From Rhodococcus sp. 105337 (lineage in GTDB: Bacteria; Actinomycetota; Actinomycetes; Mycobacteriales; Mycobacteriaceae): DNA of 64,000 nucleotides. Location of the stretch: the NCBI RefSeq assembly GCF_012844225.1, contig NZ_JABAGQ010000004.1:1-64000 (forward strand), in the 5' to 3' direction. The notes beneath the pieces were generated by a model. The model had not been told where the DNA came from. It worked only from the letters and a program-made list of their open reading frames with translations, and made no database searches. The position numbers and the translations under genes are program-made. Below are positions 37,539 through 45,871 of this stretch, piece by piece (position 1 is the stretch's first letter; each line of letters begins with the position of its first letter).

Positions 37539-40049
37539 ATGACATCGACCCAGCCCCAACCGGAGACACCGCGTCGGCGGCTCCTCGTCGTGGGCAACGG
37601 CATGGCAGGTGCACGCACCGTCGAAGAGATCCTCGCGCGAGGTGGACGAGAGCTCTTCGACATCACCATGATCGGCGACGAGCCGTACGGCAACTACAAC
37701 CGGATCATGCTCTCGCACGTCCTGTCCGGCGAAGCGACCGCCGACGACGACGATCTCGTGCTCAATCCGATGAGCTGGTACCGGGAGCACGGCATCACCC
37801 TCTTCGCGGGCGACCGCGCGGTCCGCCTCGACCGGTTCGCCAAGACGGTCACCTGTGAATCCGGCCGGGTGGCGGGCTACGACGTGCTTGTCGTCGCCAC
37901 CGGATCGTCGACCTTCTTCCCCAACATGGACGGCCTGCGCGAAGCGGACGGCCGCCTCGGGCGCGGCGTGTTCGGTTTCCGCACCCTCGCCGATACCAAC
38001 GGCATGCTCCAGATGGCGGAGTCCCGCGACGACGTGTCGGCAGTGGTCGTCGGCGGCGGCCTGCTCGGCCTCGAGGCCGCGTACGGGTTACGCACCCAGG
38101 GACTCGAGGTGACGGTCGTGCATTCGCCCGGGCACCTGATGAACCAGCAACTCGACGAGCGCGGCGGCCGCGTCCTGCGCACCGAGATCGAGAAACTCGG
38201 GGTCACCGTGCACACGGGTACACGCACGATCGGCATCGAGCGCGACGGCCACGGCGAGGTGGTCGGGGTCCGGTTCTCCGACGACACCGTCGTCCCGGCG
38301 GACATGGTGGTCGTCGCGGCAGGTATCCGCCCCAACACCGAATTCGCGCGCACCGGAGGTCTTCTCGTCGAGCGCGGCCTGGTCGTCGACGATCAGTTGC
38401 GCTGCGACGGCGAATCGAGCGTGTACGCCGTCGGGGAATGCGTGCAGCACCGCGGCGAGGTGTACGGACTCGTCGCACCCGTGTGGGAGCAGGCCGTCGT
38501 GCTCGCCGAGCATCTCACCGGCACCGACCCGCACGCCGCGTACGAGGGCTCGCGGACCACCACCAAGCTCAAGGTCGCCGGTATCGACGTCGCCGCGATG
38601 GGCGTGAAGGGACCCGAACGCGAAGACGACGAGTTCGTGCAGTTCTACGACCCGCGCAGCGGTGTGTACAAGGCCGTCGTCGTGCGTGACGACCAACTGA
38701 TCGGCGCGATGCTGCTCGGCGACATCGGCCGGGCGTCGATGCTCGGACAGGCCTTCGACGGAATGATCGAGGTCCCCCAGGATCGCGCGGCCCTGCTGTT
38801 CGACATCGGAGAGCCCCAGGGCGCCGACGTGGCGGCAGATCTGCCCGACAGCACCCAGGTGTGCAACTGCAACGGCGTCACCAAGGGCGACATCGTGGCC
38901 TGTGTCCACGGCGGAGCGGCCAGCCTCGCGGACGTCTGCGCCACCACTCGGGCGGGCAAGGGCTGCGGGTCGTGCAAGGCGCTCGTGGGTGACATCGTCG
39001 CGTGCGCGGCCGGCGGCGCGCTCGCCGAGGACCCCGCCGCGAACTGGTATGTGCCGTGCATCCCGCTGACCAAACCCGACCTGATCGCCGCTATCCGCGA
39101 GCACGACCTGCGCGCGGTGTCGCAGGTGTTCGCGAAACTCGCGACCGGGGGCCGCGAGGACGCCTCCGCGAAGATGCCGCTGGCGTCGCTGTTGCGCACA
39201 CTGTGGGGCCCCGACTGGGTCGACGAGCGTGGCGCGCTCTATATCAACGACCGTGTGCACGCCAATATCCAGCGGGACGGCACATTTTCGGTGGTGCCTC
39301 AGATGAAGGGCGGGGTGACCACACCGGATCAGTTGCGCCGGATCGCCGATGTCGCCGACAAGTACCGGGTGCCCATGGTGAAGGTCACCGGTGGTCAGCG
39401 GATCGATCTCCTCGGCATCAAGAAGGAGGACCTGCCGAAGGTCTGGGCAGATCTCGATATGCCGTCGGGCTTCGCCTACGGCAAGAGTTTCCGCACTGTG
39501 AAAACCTGCGTGGGCAGCGATTTCTGCCGGTTCGGTCTGGGCGACTCCACGAATTTGGGTATCGCACTCGAGGAACGCTTCCAGGGGCTCGAGACACCGG
39601 CCAAGCTCAAATTGGCGGTGGCGGGGTGTCCCCGCAACTGTTCCGAGGCGCTGTGCAAGGACCTCGGGGTGGTCGCCGTCGGCGACGGGCGGTGGGAGAT
39701 CTACGTCGGCGGCGCCGCCGGTGCACACGTCCGCAAAGGTGACCTTCTCGCGACGGTGGGCTCCGCCGACGAGGTGCTTTCCGTGGCGGGACGGTTCATC
39801 CAGTACTACCGCGAGAACGCGCAGTGGCTCGAGCGGACCTACGCCTTCGTGCCGCGCATCGGTCTGGACCGACTACAGGACCTGCTGATTCGAGACGAGG
39901 AGAACTTGGTGTCCGGACTGGACGAACGCGTCGAGGTCGCCGTCGCCGGCTACCGTGATCCCTGGCTCGACCGTTCGGACCCCAAGTCTCCCGCGCAGTT
40001 TGCGCCGTCGCTGCCGTTGCTGGCCCTCCCCCAGGTCCCCGTTCGATGA
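37539..40049 (+). CDS. nirB: Assimilatory NADH-nitrite reductase large subunit NirB
   Basis: An 836-residue flavo-sirohaem protein reducing nitrite to ammonia. The N-terminal FAD/NAD domain has LLVVGNGMAGARTVEEIL and VVVGGGLLGLEAAYGL; a BFD-type [2Fe-2S] segment has CNCNGVTKGDI and CGSCKALV; the C-terminal sirohaem/[4Fe-4S] half has KTCVGSDFCRFGLGDS and AVAGCPRNCSEALCKD with the four cluster cysteines. Short C-terminal tail. Start ATG at 37539. Its stop overlaps nirD by 4 bp. Confidence 0.95.
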   Translation: MTSTQPQPETPRRRLLVVGNGMAGARTVEEILARGGRELFDITMIGDEPYGNYNRIMLSHVLSGEATADDDDLVLNPMSWYREHGITLFAGDRAVRLDRFAKTVTCESGRVAGYDVLVVATGSSTFFPNMDGLREADGRLGRGVFGFRTLADTNGMLQMAESRDDVSAVVVGGGLLGLEAAYGLRTQGLEVTVVHSPGHLMNQQLDERGGRVLRTEIEKLGVTVHTGTRTIGIERDGHGEVVGVRFSDDTVVPADMVVVAAGIRPNTEFARTGGLLVERGLVVDDQLRCDGESSVYAVGECVQHRGEVYGLVAPVWEQAVVLAEHLTGTDPHAAYEGSRTTTKLKVAGIDVAAMGVKGPEREDDEFVQFYDPRSGVYKAVVVRDDQLIGAMLLGDIGRASMLGQAFDGMIEVPQDRAALLFDIGEPQGADVAADLPDSTQVCNCNGVTKGDIVACVHGGAASLADVCATTRAGKGCGSCKALVGDIVACAAGGALAEDPAANWYVPCIPLTKPDLIAAIREHDLRAVSQVFAKLATGGREDASAKMPLASLLRTLWGPDWVDERGALYINDRVHANIQRDGTFSVVPQMKGGVTTPDQLRRIADVADKYRVPMVKVTGGQRIDLLGIKKEDLPKVWADLDMPSGFAYGKSFRTVKTCVGSDFCRFGLGDSTNLGIALEERFQGLETPAKLKLAVAGCPRNCSEALCKDLGVVAVGDGRWEIYVGGAAGAHVRKGDLLATVGSADEVLSVAGRFIQYYRENAQWLERTYAFVPRIGLDRLQDLLIRDEENLVSGLDERVEVAVAGYRDPWLDRSDPKSPAQFAPSLPLLALPQVPVR

Positions 40050-40387
40050 CCGCCGTGGACGACAGTGCCGTCGTCGGCCTCGGACCGGTCTCGGATCTCA
40101 CCCGCGGCGAGGGGCGCACCTATACGGTCGACGGCCGACAGATCGCCGTGTTCCTGTTGTCCGACGGTTCGGTCCGCGCGACCGACGCCGTGTGCCCGCA
40201 CAAGGGAGGGCCGTTGGCCGACGGGCAGATCGACCACACCGGCGTCGTGTGCCCGCTGCATCAGTACGCGTTCTCGTTCGACACGGGTGCGTGCGCCGCG
40301 CACGGGATCGGATCGGTACGCACCTACGCGGTGCAGGTGAGCGAAGGCCGAATCCTGCTGTCCTCGTCCTTCTCGGGATCGCAGTAA
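40046..40387 (+). CDS. nirD: Nitrite reductase small subunit NirD (Rieske type)
   Basis: A 113-residue Rieske-fold subunit. Unlike some NirD proteins it keeps all four [2Fe-2S] ligands: Cys-Pro-His in AVCPHKGGPL and Cys-Pro-Leu-His in VVCPLHQYAFS. It partners NirB; the 4-bp overlap ensures coupled translation. A hairpin follows the stop by 15 bp. Confidence 0.93.
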   Translation: MTAVDDSAVVGLGPVSDLTRGEGRTYTVDGRQIAVFLLSDGSVRATDAVCPHKGGPLADGQIDHTGVVCPLHQYAFSFDTGACAAHGIGSVRTYAVQVSEGRILLSSSFSGSQ

Positions 40388-40402
40388 CACTCCTGCTATC
40401 GT

Positions 40403-40420
40403 CCTTCCCCCGAGGGAAGG
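40403..40420 (+). terminator. Hairpin after nirBD
   Basis: Stem CCTTCCC/GGGAAGG with a CCGA loop. The 3' arm GGGAAGG also looks like a Shine-Dalgarno sequence for the GTG at 40430. It may terminate nirBD transcripts, or pair away the ribosome site of the next gene on read-through RNA. Confidence 0.5.
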
Positions 40421-40429
40421 GTGCCCACA

Positions 40430-40918
40430 GTGGGGTGTGTCGTCGTCGAACACGAGTCGGTCCTTCCCGCCGCGAGCCCCGCGGTCTGGGCCCGCATCAC
40501 AGATCCCGGCGGTATCAACGACGAACTCGCCCCCGTGCTGTCGATGCGCATGCCGCGTGCGGTCCGGGGCCAGTCCATCGACGAGGTGCCGGTCGGCGTG
40601 CGCCTGGGCCGTGCACCGCTCCTGCTCTTCGGGATACTGCCGGTCGAATTCGATGACCTCACCGTCGCTGCCGTCGAACCCGGTCGCCGGTTCCACGAGA
40701 AGTCCAGCATGGTGCTCCTGCGCCGATGGGAGCACGAACGCGAACTACAACCGCTGCCGTCCGGCGGAACCCGTGTCCACGATCGCCTCACCTTCGAGTT
40801 GCGCGCGCCCCTGTCGCGTGTACCGATCGTCGTCGCCGTGGCGCACCGCGTGATCGCGGGACTGTTCGCCCACCGGCATCGCAGGCTCGCCCGCTACTTC
40901 CACAGACCCCCGGCGTAG
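40430..40918 (+). CDS. SRPBCC/polyketide-cyclase-like protein
   Basis: A 162-residue protein with a START/SRPBCC-like pattern: an N-terminal strand and helix (LPAASPAVWARITDPGGI), a central hydrophobic strand pair, and VHDRLTFELRAPLSRVPIVVAVAHRVIAGLFAHRHRRLARYF as the long C-terminal helix. The family holds hydrophobic ligands; none can be named. The GTG at 40430 is preferred to one at 40421 because GGGAAGG lies at a proper distance. Follows nirBD, role there unclear. Confidence 0.65.
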   Translation: MGCVVVEHESVLPAASPAVWARITDPGGINDELAPVLSMRMPRAVRGQSIDEVPVGVRLGRAPLLLFGILPVEFDDLTVAAVEPGRRFHEKSSMVLLRRWEHERELQPLPSGGTRVHDRLTFELRAPLSRVPIVVAVAHRVIAGLFAHRHRRLARYFHRPPA

Positions 40919-40959
40919 CTGCGAGTCACGTGAAGTGTTGGTGACTGGCGGGATCGAGA

Positions 40960-41070
40960 CGAGTTGGTGGTGGAAATGGCGGATATTTCTGTTATTTGTA
41001 TATTCCGTCCGATCCAGAATATCTTCCAGGGTCGCGTCCTCCGCCGAACCCGCATTTCGGGTGCGCCCTA
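40960..41070. other. AT-rich intergenic patch
   Basis: In the 220-bp gap between the convergent SRPBCC and AraC genes this stretch is rich in A/T (tatttctgttatttgtatat) against a strongly GC-rich background. It contains an inverted repeat GATATT (40982-40987)/AATATC (41018-41023). No convincing gene: the short frames across it have no family features. Such patches can bind Lsr2-type silencers or mark an insertion scar. Confidence 0.5.
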
Positions 41071-41138
41071 CTCCCATGTCGTCGTCCTTCCCCGCCGCGA
41101 ATGCCGTTCCCCCGGAAAAGGATCAAGCTGCCTATCCT

Positions 41139-42152
41139 TCATCCACGCACTCCCCTGGCCCGCCGGCCCGGAGTCGTTCCCGTCCACCTCGTGAAAGCTA
41201 CCGTGAAGCTCGACGCGTCGGAATACCCCAAGCGGTGTGCCACCCGCTCGACCGACAGCCCCGCAGCGAGAAGTTCCTCGGCCACCGCGCTGTACGTCTC
41301 CGCCACGACCTCCCGGTACGACGTTCCTTCCTCCTCGAGCCTCCTCCGCAGCGTCCGCACGCTGAGCCCCAACTCCCCCGCGACACGCTGTTGCGTCGCA
41401 CCCGACGACGCGGCACGAAGCAGGATCTCACGGACCCGGAATGCGGTTCCACTGCGGAATCGCCGCCGCTGAAGGAGTTCTGCGCACTCTTCGAGCAGCA
41501 CCGCCGACGCGGCCGCGCTGGCGGTGGGCATCGGACGTTCCACCGCCGCCGCGTCCACCACGACCGTGTGCGGCCCGGATACAGACACCACCTCGTAGCC
41601 GTGTTCACGCACCATCGGTGCGATGCGACCGAACAGCGACTCGTTCACTTCGATCCGCCGCACCTCGACCGGGTTGCCCCACAACGCCGTCCAGTGCGCC
41701 AGGATTCCGGACAGGTCGCGTTCGAGAAGGAATCCCCGTACATCGCGCGGCACCTCACGATCGTCGAGCGAGAACCGCACCTCACCGTCGGCGTACGCCA
41801 ACGTTGCCCGCGAGAACGCGTACGAGAGGTCGAAGTAACGCGTTCCCACCTCGATCCCCTCCCGGACGGTCGCACAACTCATCAACGCGTACCCGTAGAT
41901 GCCGTGCACGGCGGCCTGATACGACGCACCGAGCGTGAACCCGCACCCTGGAGCATCGTCGAGTTCCGCCACCAGATTCCGGATCAGCGCCAGTTCCTGT
42001 TCGTCCGTGATCTCGCTCGTGGGATCCGAGAGTCCCTCGGCCGGTAGTCCGGTGCCGCGGAGAACCAGATGGGTGTCGATACCGCGTTCCCGGGCGAAGT
42101 CCACGAGAAGCCGTGCGCTGGTCGCGGCACGGCGAGGGACCAAGGTCGTCAC
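41139..42152 (-). CDS. AraC-family transcriptional regulator
   Basis: A 337-residue regulator. The N-terminal about 200 residues match the Arabinose_bd-type ligand domain of OruR/ArgR-like AraC proteins (LVLRGTGLPAEGLSDP, GFTLGASYQAAVHGIYGYALMSC). The C-terminal double HTH includes QQRVAGELGLSVRTLRRRLEEEG and VERVAHRLGYSDASSFTVAFTRWTGTTP. GTG start at 42150-42152. It is divergent from the SDR gene with 128 bp between, and probably controls it. Confidence 0.87.
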   Translation of the reverse strand: MTTLVPRRAATSARLLVDFARERGIDTHLVLRGTGLPAEGLSDPTSEITDEQELALIRNLVAELDDAPGCGFTLGASYQAAVHGIYGYALMSCATVREGIEVGTRYFDLSYAFSRATLAYADGEVRFSLDDREVPRDVRGFLLERDLSGILAHWTALWGNPVEVRRIEVNESLFGRIAPMVREHGYEVVSVSGPHTVVVDAAAVERPMPTASAAASAVLLEECAELLQRRRFRSGTAFRVREILLRAASSGATQQRVAGELGLSVRTLRRRLEEEGTSYREVVAETYSAVAEELLAAGLSVERVAHRLGYSDASSFTVAFTRWTGTTPGRRARGVRG

Positions 42153-42280
42153 GACGTGCCATCATCGGCCACGTGGCCGAAATTCACAAGAAACAGCCGC
42201 TTTCGGCATGGATCTGCGGCGATCCGCTTTCTAGCGTGAGCACACGGCAATACCCGCTCGAGAGTTAAGGACGGCAACAC

Positions 42281-43195
42281 ATGACCCGAGGTGCACAGGG
42301 CAAGCGCGTCGCGATCACCGGCGGCGCACGCGGTATCGGACGATCGACCGCGGAGGCCCTTCTCCGCGCCGGAGCACAGGTCGTCATCGGCGACATCGAT
42401 ACGGCCCTGGTGGAGGAAACGGCTGCCGCGCTGACCGCACGATTCGGTTCGACCGTCCTCGGGTTGCCACTCGACGTCACCGACCGCGGCTCGTTCGAGC
42501 AGTTTCTCGATCTCGCCGCAATCGAACTCGGCGGACTCGACGTCGTGGTCAACAACGCCGGCATCATGCCGACCGGACGGTTCCTCGACGAGTCCGACGC
42601 GGTGTCCGACCGCCAGATCGGCATCAACGTGCGGGGCGTGATCATCGGCTGCAAACTCGCGGCCGCGCGCTTCACCGAGCAGGGGCACGGTCACATCGTC
42701 AACCTCGGGTCCATCGTCGGCATCGAGGGCGCACCGGGGATCGCCGTGTACTCGGCCACCAAGCATGCGGTGATCGGTCTGGGCTCCGTGCTGCGGCAGG
42801 AACTCGCCGGTTCCGGCGTCACGGTCTCGACGATCGCGCCGGGATTCGTACGCACCGAACTGATCGCGGGCATCAAGCCCAACGCGTTGATCCAGCGCGT
42901 CGCGATGGTGGGTCCCGAGGATGTCGCCCAGGCGATCACCGCGGTGATCGGCTCGGGACGTCCGGGTCTGCGTTACGTGCCCCGGACCGCGGGCGGCATC
43001 CTCGCCGTCCTGCGTTTGATGCCGGAGGCGGCCCGGCACCGGATCTCCGGCGCGTTCGGACTGCAGTCCGTCGTTCTCGAATCGGACGAGAACGCCCGGG
43101 CCGCCTACCGGAATCGCACCGAGTCCACCCCCGCTGTCTCTCCCGTCGCCGGCAGTCCCGTCATCGAGAGTGAGACGCAGCGACCGGAGCGGTAA
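42281..43195 (+). CDS. Short-chain dehydrogenase/reductase
   Basis: A 304-residue classical SDR: cofactor loop TGGARGIGRSTAEAL, an Asp at the end of strand 2 (VVIGDID) that favours NAD over NADP, NNAGIMPTGRFLD, active-site Ser in NLGSIVGIEGAPG, and YSATKHAVIGL with the Tyr/Lys pair. A C-terminal extension of about 60 residues is proline/serine-rich. Probably regulated by the divergent AraC protein. Substrate unknown. Ends at a long hairpin shared with ribH2. Confidence 0.87.
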   Translation: MTRGAQGKRVAITGGARGIGRSTAEALLRAGAQVVIGDIDTALVEETAAALTARFGSTVLGLPLDVTDRGSFEQFLDLAAIELGGLDVVVNNAGIMPTGRFLDESDAVSDRQIGINVRGVIIGCKLAAARFTEQGHGHIVNLGSIVGIEGAPGIAVYSATKHAVIGLGSVLRQELAGSGVTVSTIAPGFVRTELIAGIKPNALIQRVAMVGPEDVAQAITAVIGSGRPGLRYVPRTAGGILAVLRLMPEAARHRISGAFGLQSVVLESDENARAAYRNRTESTPAVSPVAGSPVIESETQRPER

Positions 43196-43204
43196 ATGCC
43201 CGAC

Positions 43205-43242
43205 GCGTTGCCGGCCGCGGATCAGTCCGCGGTCGGCAACGC
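43205..43242. terminator. 17-bp hairpin with the ribH2 stop codon in its loop
   Basis: Arms GCGTTGCCGGCCGCGGA and TCCGCGGTCGGCAACGC pair over 17 bp with one G-T wobble around the loop TCAG. The loop's TCA is the minus-strand TGA stop of the lumazine synthase gene. It lies 9 bp after the SDR stop. Bidirectional termination is likely. Confidence 0.7.
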
Positions 43243-43683
43243 GCGCAGCGACGTGACGGTGGCATCGAGTGCGCGAGCCGCTTCGGCGCCCTTCGTCACG
43301 AAGTGGCGGGTGTAGTACGAGACGTGCTCGTCGTGCTCGTGGAAGTGATGCGGAGTGAGCACGACGGAGAACACCGGTACATCGGTGTCGAGCTGCACGC
43401 GCATCAAGCCGTCGATGACGGCGGTGGCCACGAAGTCGTGGCGGTAGATCCCGCCGTCGACGACCAGTCCCGCGGCGACGATGCCGGCGTACCGGCCGGT
43501 GCGCGCCAGACGTGCGGCGTGCAGGGGGATCTCGAACGCCCCGGGGACCTCGAAGTAGTCGATGTTCTCGGCGGACCATCCGAGCGAGACGATCTCGTCG
43601 GTGAACCCGGCCTTGGCCTGGTCGACGATGTTGCGATGCCATGTGGCCTGGATGAATGCGATCCGGCCGGCGCTGTCAGTCAT
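43222..43683 (-). CDS. ribH2: 6,7-dimethyl-8-ribityllumazine synthase, type II (RibH2)
   Basis: A 153-residue lumazine synthase catalysing the penultimate step of riboflavin synthesis. RIAFIQATWHRNIVDQA is the N-terminal strand and substrate loop; FEVPGAFEIPLHAARLA contacts the pyrimidine; GLVVDGGIYRHDFVATAVIDGL and LTPHHFHEHDEH (with the catalytic His region) are characteristic of the RibH2 type found in Brucella and some actinobacteria. ATG at 43681-43683. No other riboflavin gene is nearby. Confidence 0.85.
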   Translation of the reverse strand: MTDSAGRIAFIQATWHRNIVDQAKAGFTDEIVSLGWSAENIDYFEVPGAFEIPLHAARLARTGRYAGIVAAGLVVDGGIYRHDFVATAVIDGLMRVQLDTDVPVFSVVLTPHHFHEHDEHVSYYTRHFVTKGAEAARALDATVTSLRALPTAD

Positions 43684-43801
43684 GCGAAAGACGCTAGCGC
43701 ATGGATTGTTCGTCTTCGTCGAGGGCACCGGGTGGACCGCCGCATCGGAAATTCGAGAAAAAGCCTTTTCCGTCGTGCACAGAGTGACTACTGTGGTGGA
43801 T

Positions 43802-44878
43802 GTGACACAACTGGACTCCCCGACCACCGTCGAGAATCCGGCCGGGCCGCGCCCCGAACGCCACATCGACATCTACCGGCGCGCCGCCGCGGGTCTCGAA
43901 GCCTGCCTGCCGCTCGGATGGAGTCTGAGCGCCGACCGGTCCCGCTCCCCCGAGGCGCCCCGCCGGCTCCTCGTCACCGCACCCGACGGCGAGTCGGTGT
44001 CCTTCGCGGTCATACCTTCGCGCGGAGTGCTCAGCGGTGACGTCGCGCGCATCACGGCCGAATTGACCGAATCCGACCGGGGATTCGTCTGTGCCCACTA
44101 TTTGTCCGATCCGGTCCGTCGCCAGCTCGACCAGCACGGCATCTCCTATGCCGACGCCACCGGCAACCTCGCCCTCGTGGCGGCACGCCCGGCCATCTGG
44201 GTGCGTAACCGCGGCGCCGACGCCGATCCGTGGCGTGGCCCGGGCAGACCCTCCGGAGTCCTCACCGGTGAACCGTCCGATCGGGTGGTCCGCGCGCTGG
44301 CGGACCACGAGGGCGAGATCACCGTTCCCGAGCTGATCAAGCTGTCGGGAGCGTCGACCGGCGCCACCTACCGCGTCGTCGAGGTCCTGGTCGAACGCGA
44401 ACTCATCCGCCGCATTCCCCGCGGTGCCATCACCGAAGTGCGGTGGGAGCCGATGCTGCGTGCGTGGGCCGACGACCGGAAGGTCTGCCCGATCCGCCGT
44501 TTCGCGGCGCCGGACGGCGTGGCAGCAATCCGCAACCGGCTCGCCGAGCACGTCGATATCCCCTACGCGCTCACCGGAGTAGGAGCGACCGACTACGCCG
44601 AACCGGCGCTCCTCGAGGTCTACGCCGACGATCCGGACGAGTTCGCGGCCGTCCTCGGCCTGCGCCCGGTGGACCGGGGAGGCGACGTCGTCGTCGCGAT
44701 CCCCTGGTCGCCCGTCGTGTTCGATCGCATGGACCGTCGCGGAGGATTGCGGTACGTCGCACCGTCCCACGTCTACGCCGATCTGCTCGCCGGCCCGTTC
44801 CGCAATGCCGACGCGTCGGAGCACCTGGTCACGCAACTGACCGCCGACGACGCCCGGTGGCGGCGCCCGATCCGCTGA
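43802..44878 (+). CDS. Winged-helix protein resembling AbiEi-type antitoxins
   Basis: A 358-residue protein not confidently assigned. Residues about 95-140 (AHYLSDPVRRQLDQHGISYADATGNLAL) resemble the segment seen in proteins annotated as type IV toxin-antitoxin AbiEi-family antitoxins, and residues about 160-210 form a winged helix (DRVVRALADHEGEITVPELIKLSGASTGATYRVVEVLVERELIRR). The C-terminal part (PYALTGVGATDYAEPALLEVYADD) may be the AbiEi C-terminal domain. No AbiEii-like nucleotidyltransferase toxin is adjacent. Starts: GTG at 43802, or 43793/43796. Divergent from ribH2 across 118 bp. A hairpin with a GCAA tetraloop follows. Confidence 0.5.
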   Translation: MTQLDSPTTVENPAGPRPERHIDIYRRAAAGLEACLPLGWSLSADRSRSPEAPRRLLVTAPDGESVSFAVIPSRGVLSGDVARITAELTESDRGFVCAHYLSDPVRRQLDQHGISYADATGNLALVAARPAIWVRNRGADADPWRGPGRPSGVLTGEPSDRVVRALADHEGEITVPELIKLSGASTGATYRVVEVLVERELIRRIPRGAITEVRWEPMLRAWADDRKVCPIRRFAAPDGVAAIRNRLAEHVDIPYALTGVGATDYAEPALLEVYADDPDEFAAVLGLRPVDRGGDVVVAIPWSPVVFDRMDRRGGLRYVAPSHVYADLLAGPFRNADASEHLVTQLTADDARWRRPIR

Positions 44879-44902
44879 CGGCGGATCGCGCCCCTTCCAA
44901 TG

Positions 44903-44925
44903 CCTCCGGACGCAAGTCCGTGAGG
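44903..44925 (+). terminator. Hairpin with GCAA tetraloop after the winged-helix gene
   Basis: CCTCCGGAC, GCAA loop, GTCCGTGAGG: a 5-bp upper stem and a 4-bp lower stem separated by one bulged T. The GNRA-type loop makes it stable. It lies 24 bp after the stop at 44878. Confidence 0.5.
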
Positions 44926-45020
44926 TGTACGGTTCGGGGAGGGCGGCCCCCGGCGGACAGGTACCGCCCGGAGCCGTGAACCCGTTGACGACGACCCCGA
45001 CTGCAGGAGGTACGGACGAC

Positions 45021-45836
45021 ATGGAAACGGTGTCGACCGTGGGAGATCTGCCCCCGGCCCTCGGCTCTGAAGCATTGCGGCAGCGTTTGGAGGGCCGCCG
45101 GCCGGCAGTGTTCCTGGATTACGACGGCGTACTCACACCCATCGTTTCCCGCCCCGAGGACGCGGTCTGGGCCGACAGCATGCGCCGGACCGTGCTCGAT
45201 CTGGCGGACCGGTGCTCGGTGTGCATCGTCACCGGGCGCGACCGCCAGGTCGTGCAGCAACTGATGGGCGTCGACGACCTGATCGTCGCCGGAAGCCACG
45301 GGTTCGACATCTGGAGTCCCGAGCAGGGGCCGGTGGTGCACGAGGCGCTCACCGACTTCACGGACCTGATCGCGGAAACGACCGCCACCCTGCGTGAGAG
45401 GCTCCACGGTCTCGACGGTGTCACCATCGAAGCCAAACACGCGTCGGTCGCCGTGCACTACCGGCAGGCCGCACCGGATACCCGCGCCCGCGTCGACGAG
45501 ATCATCCACGAATTGCGCGACCGGAACAGCGATCGTCTGACTCTGGTCCCGGGGAAGATGGTCTACGAGTTCACCCCGGCGATCGACTGGAACAAGGGCA
45601 AAGCCGTCCTGCACCTCATCGACGTTCTCGGGCTCGACTCCGACGACATCGTTCCGCTCTATCTCGGCGACGACATCACCGACGAAAGCGCGTTCCGGGC
45701 CCTGCGCGGCCGGGGTATCGGCATCCTCGTGGGCCGTCCCGACGACCCGGAGATGGCGGGCCGCACCACGGCCGCCGATTTCGTGCTCGACTCGGTGCAG
45801 GACGTCGAGAAGTTCCTGACCGGCCTGGCCCGCTGA
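45021..45836 (+). CDS. otsB: Trehalose-6-phosphate phosphatase OtsB
   Basis: A 271-residue HAD phosphatase: motif I VFLDYDGVLTPIVSRPE, CIVTGRDRQVVQQL, GSHGFDIWSPE, and the C-terminal LYLGDDITDESAFRAL. It releases trehalose from trehalose-6-phosphate. The ATG at 45021 follows AGGAGG by 10 bp, a strong site that decides the start over earlier in-frame codons. First of three same-strand sugar genes. The partner synthase otsA is not in the window. Confidence 0.92.
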   Translation: METVSTVGDLPPALGSEALRQRLEGRRPAVFLDYDGVLTPIVSRPEDAVWADSMRRTVLDLADRCSVCIVTGRDRQVVQQLMGVDDLIVAGSHGFDIWSPEQGPVVHEALTDFTDLIAETTATLRERLHGLDGVTIEAKHASVAVHYRQAAPDTRARVDEIIHELRDRNSDRLTLVPGKMVYEFTPAIDWNKGKAVLHLIDVLGLDSDDIVPLYLGDDITDESAFRALRGRGIGILVGRPDDPEMAGRTTAADFVLDSVQDVEKFLTGLAR

Positions 45837-45871
45837 TCCGTCGCCCACCGCTACTCGCCCTGGAGGTAAGC

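Noticed and set aside
38088-39728. 546-codon open frame antisense to nirB
   Set aside because: No recognisable domain, and it lies completely inside a well-supported gene.
40964-41194. 76-codon frame across the AT-rich patch
   Set aside because: No ribosome site, no family features, and it runs into the antisense of the AraC gene.
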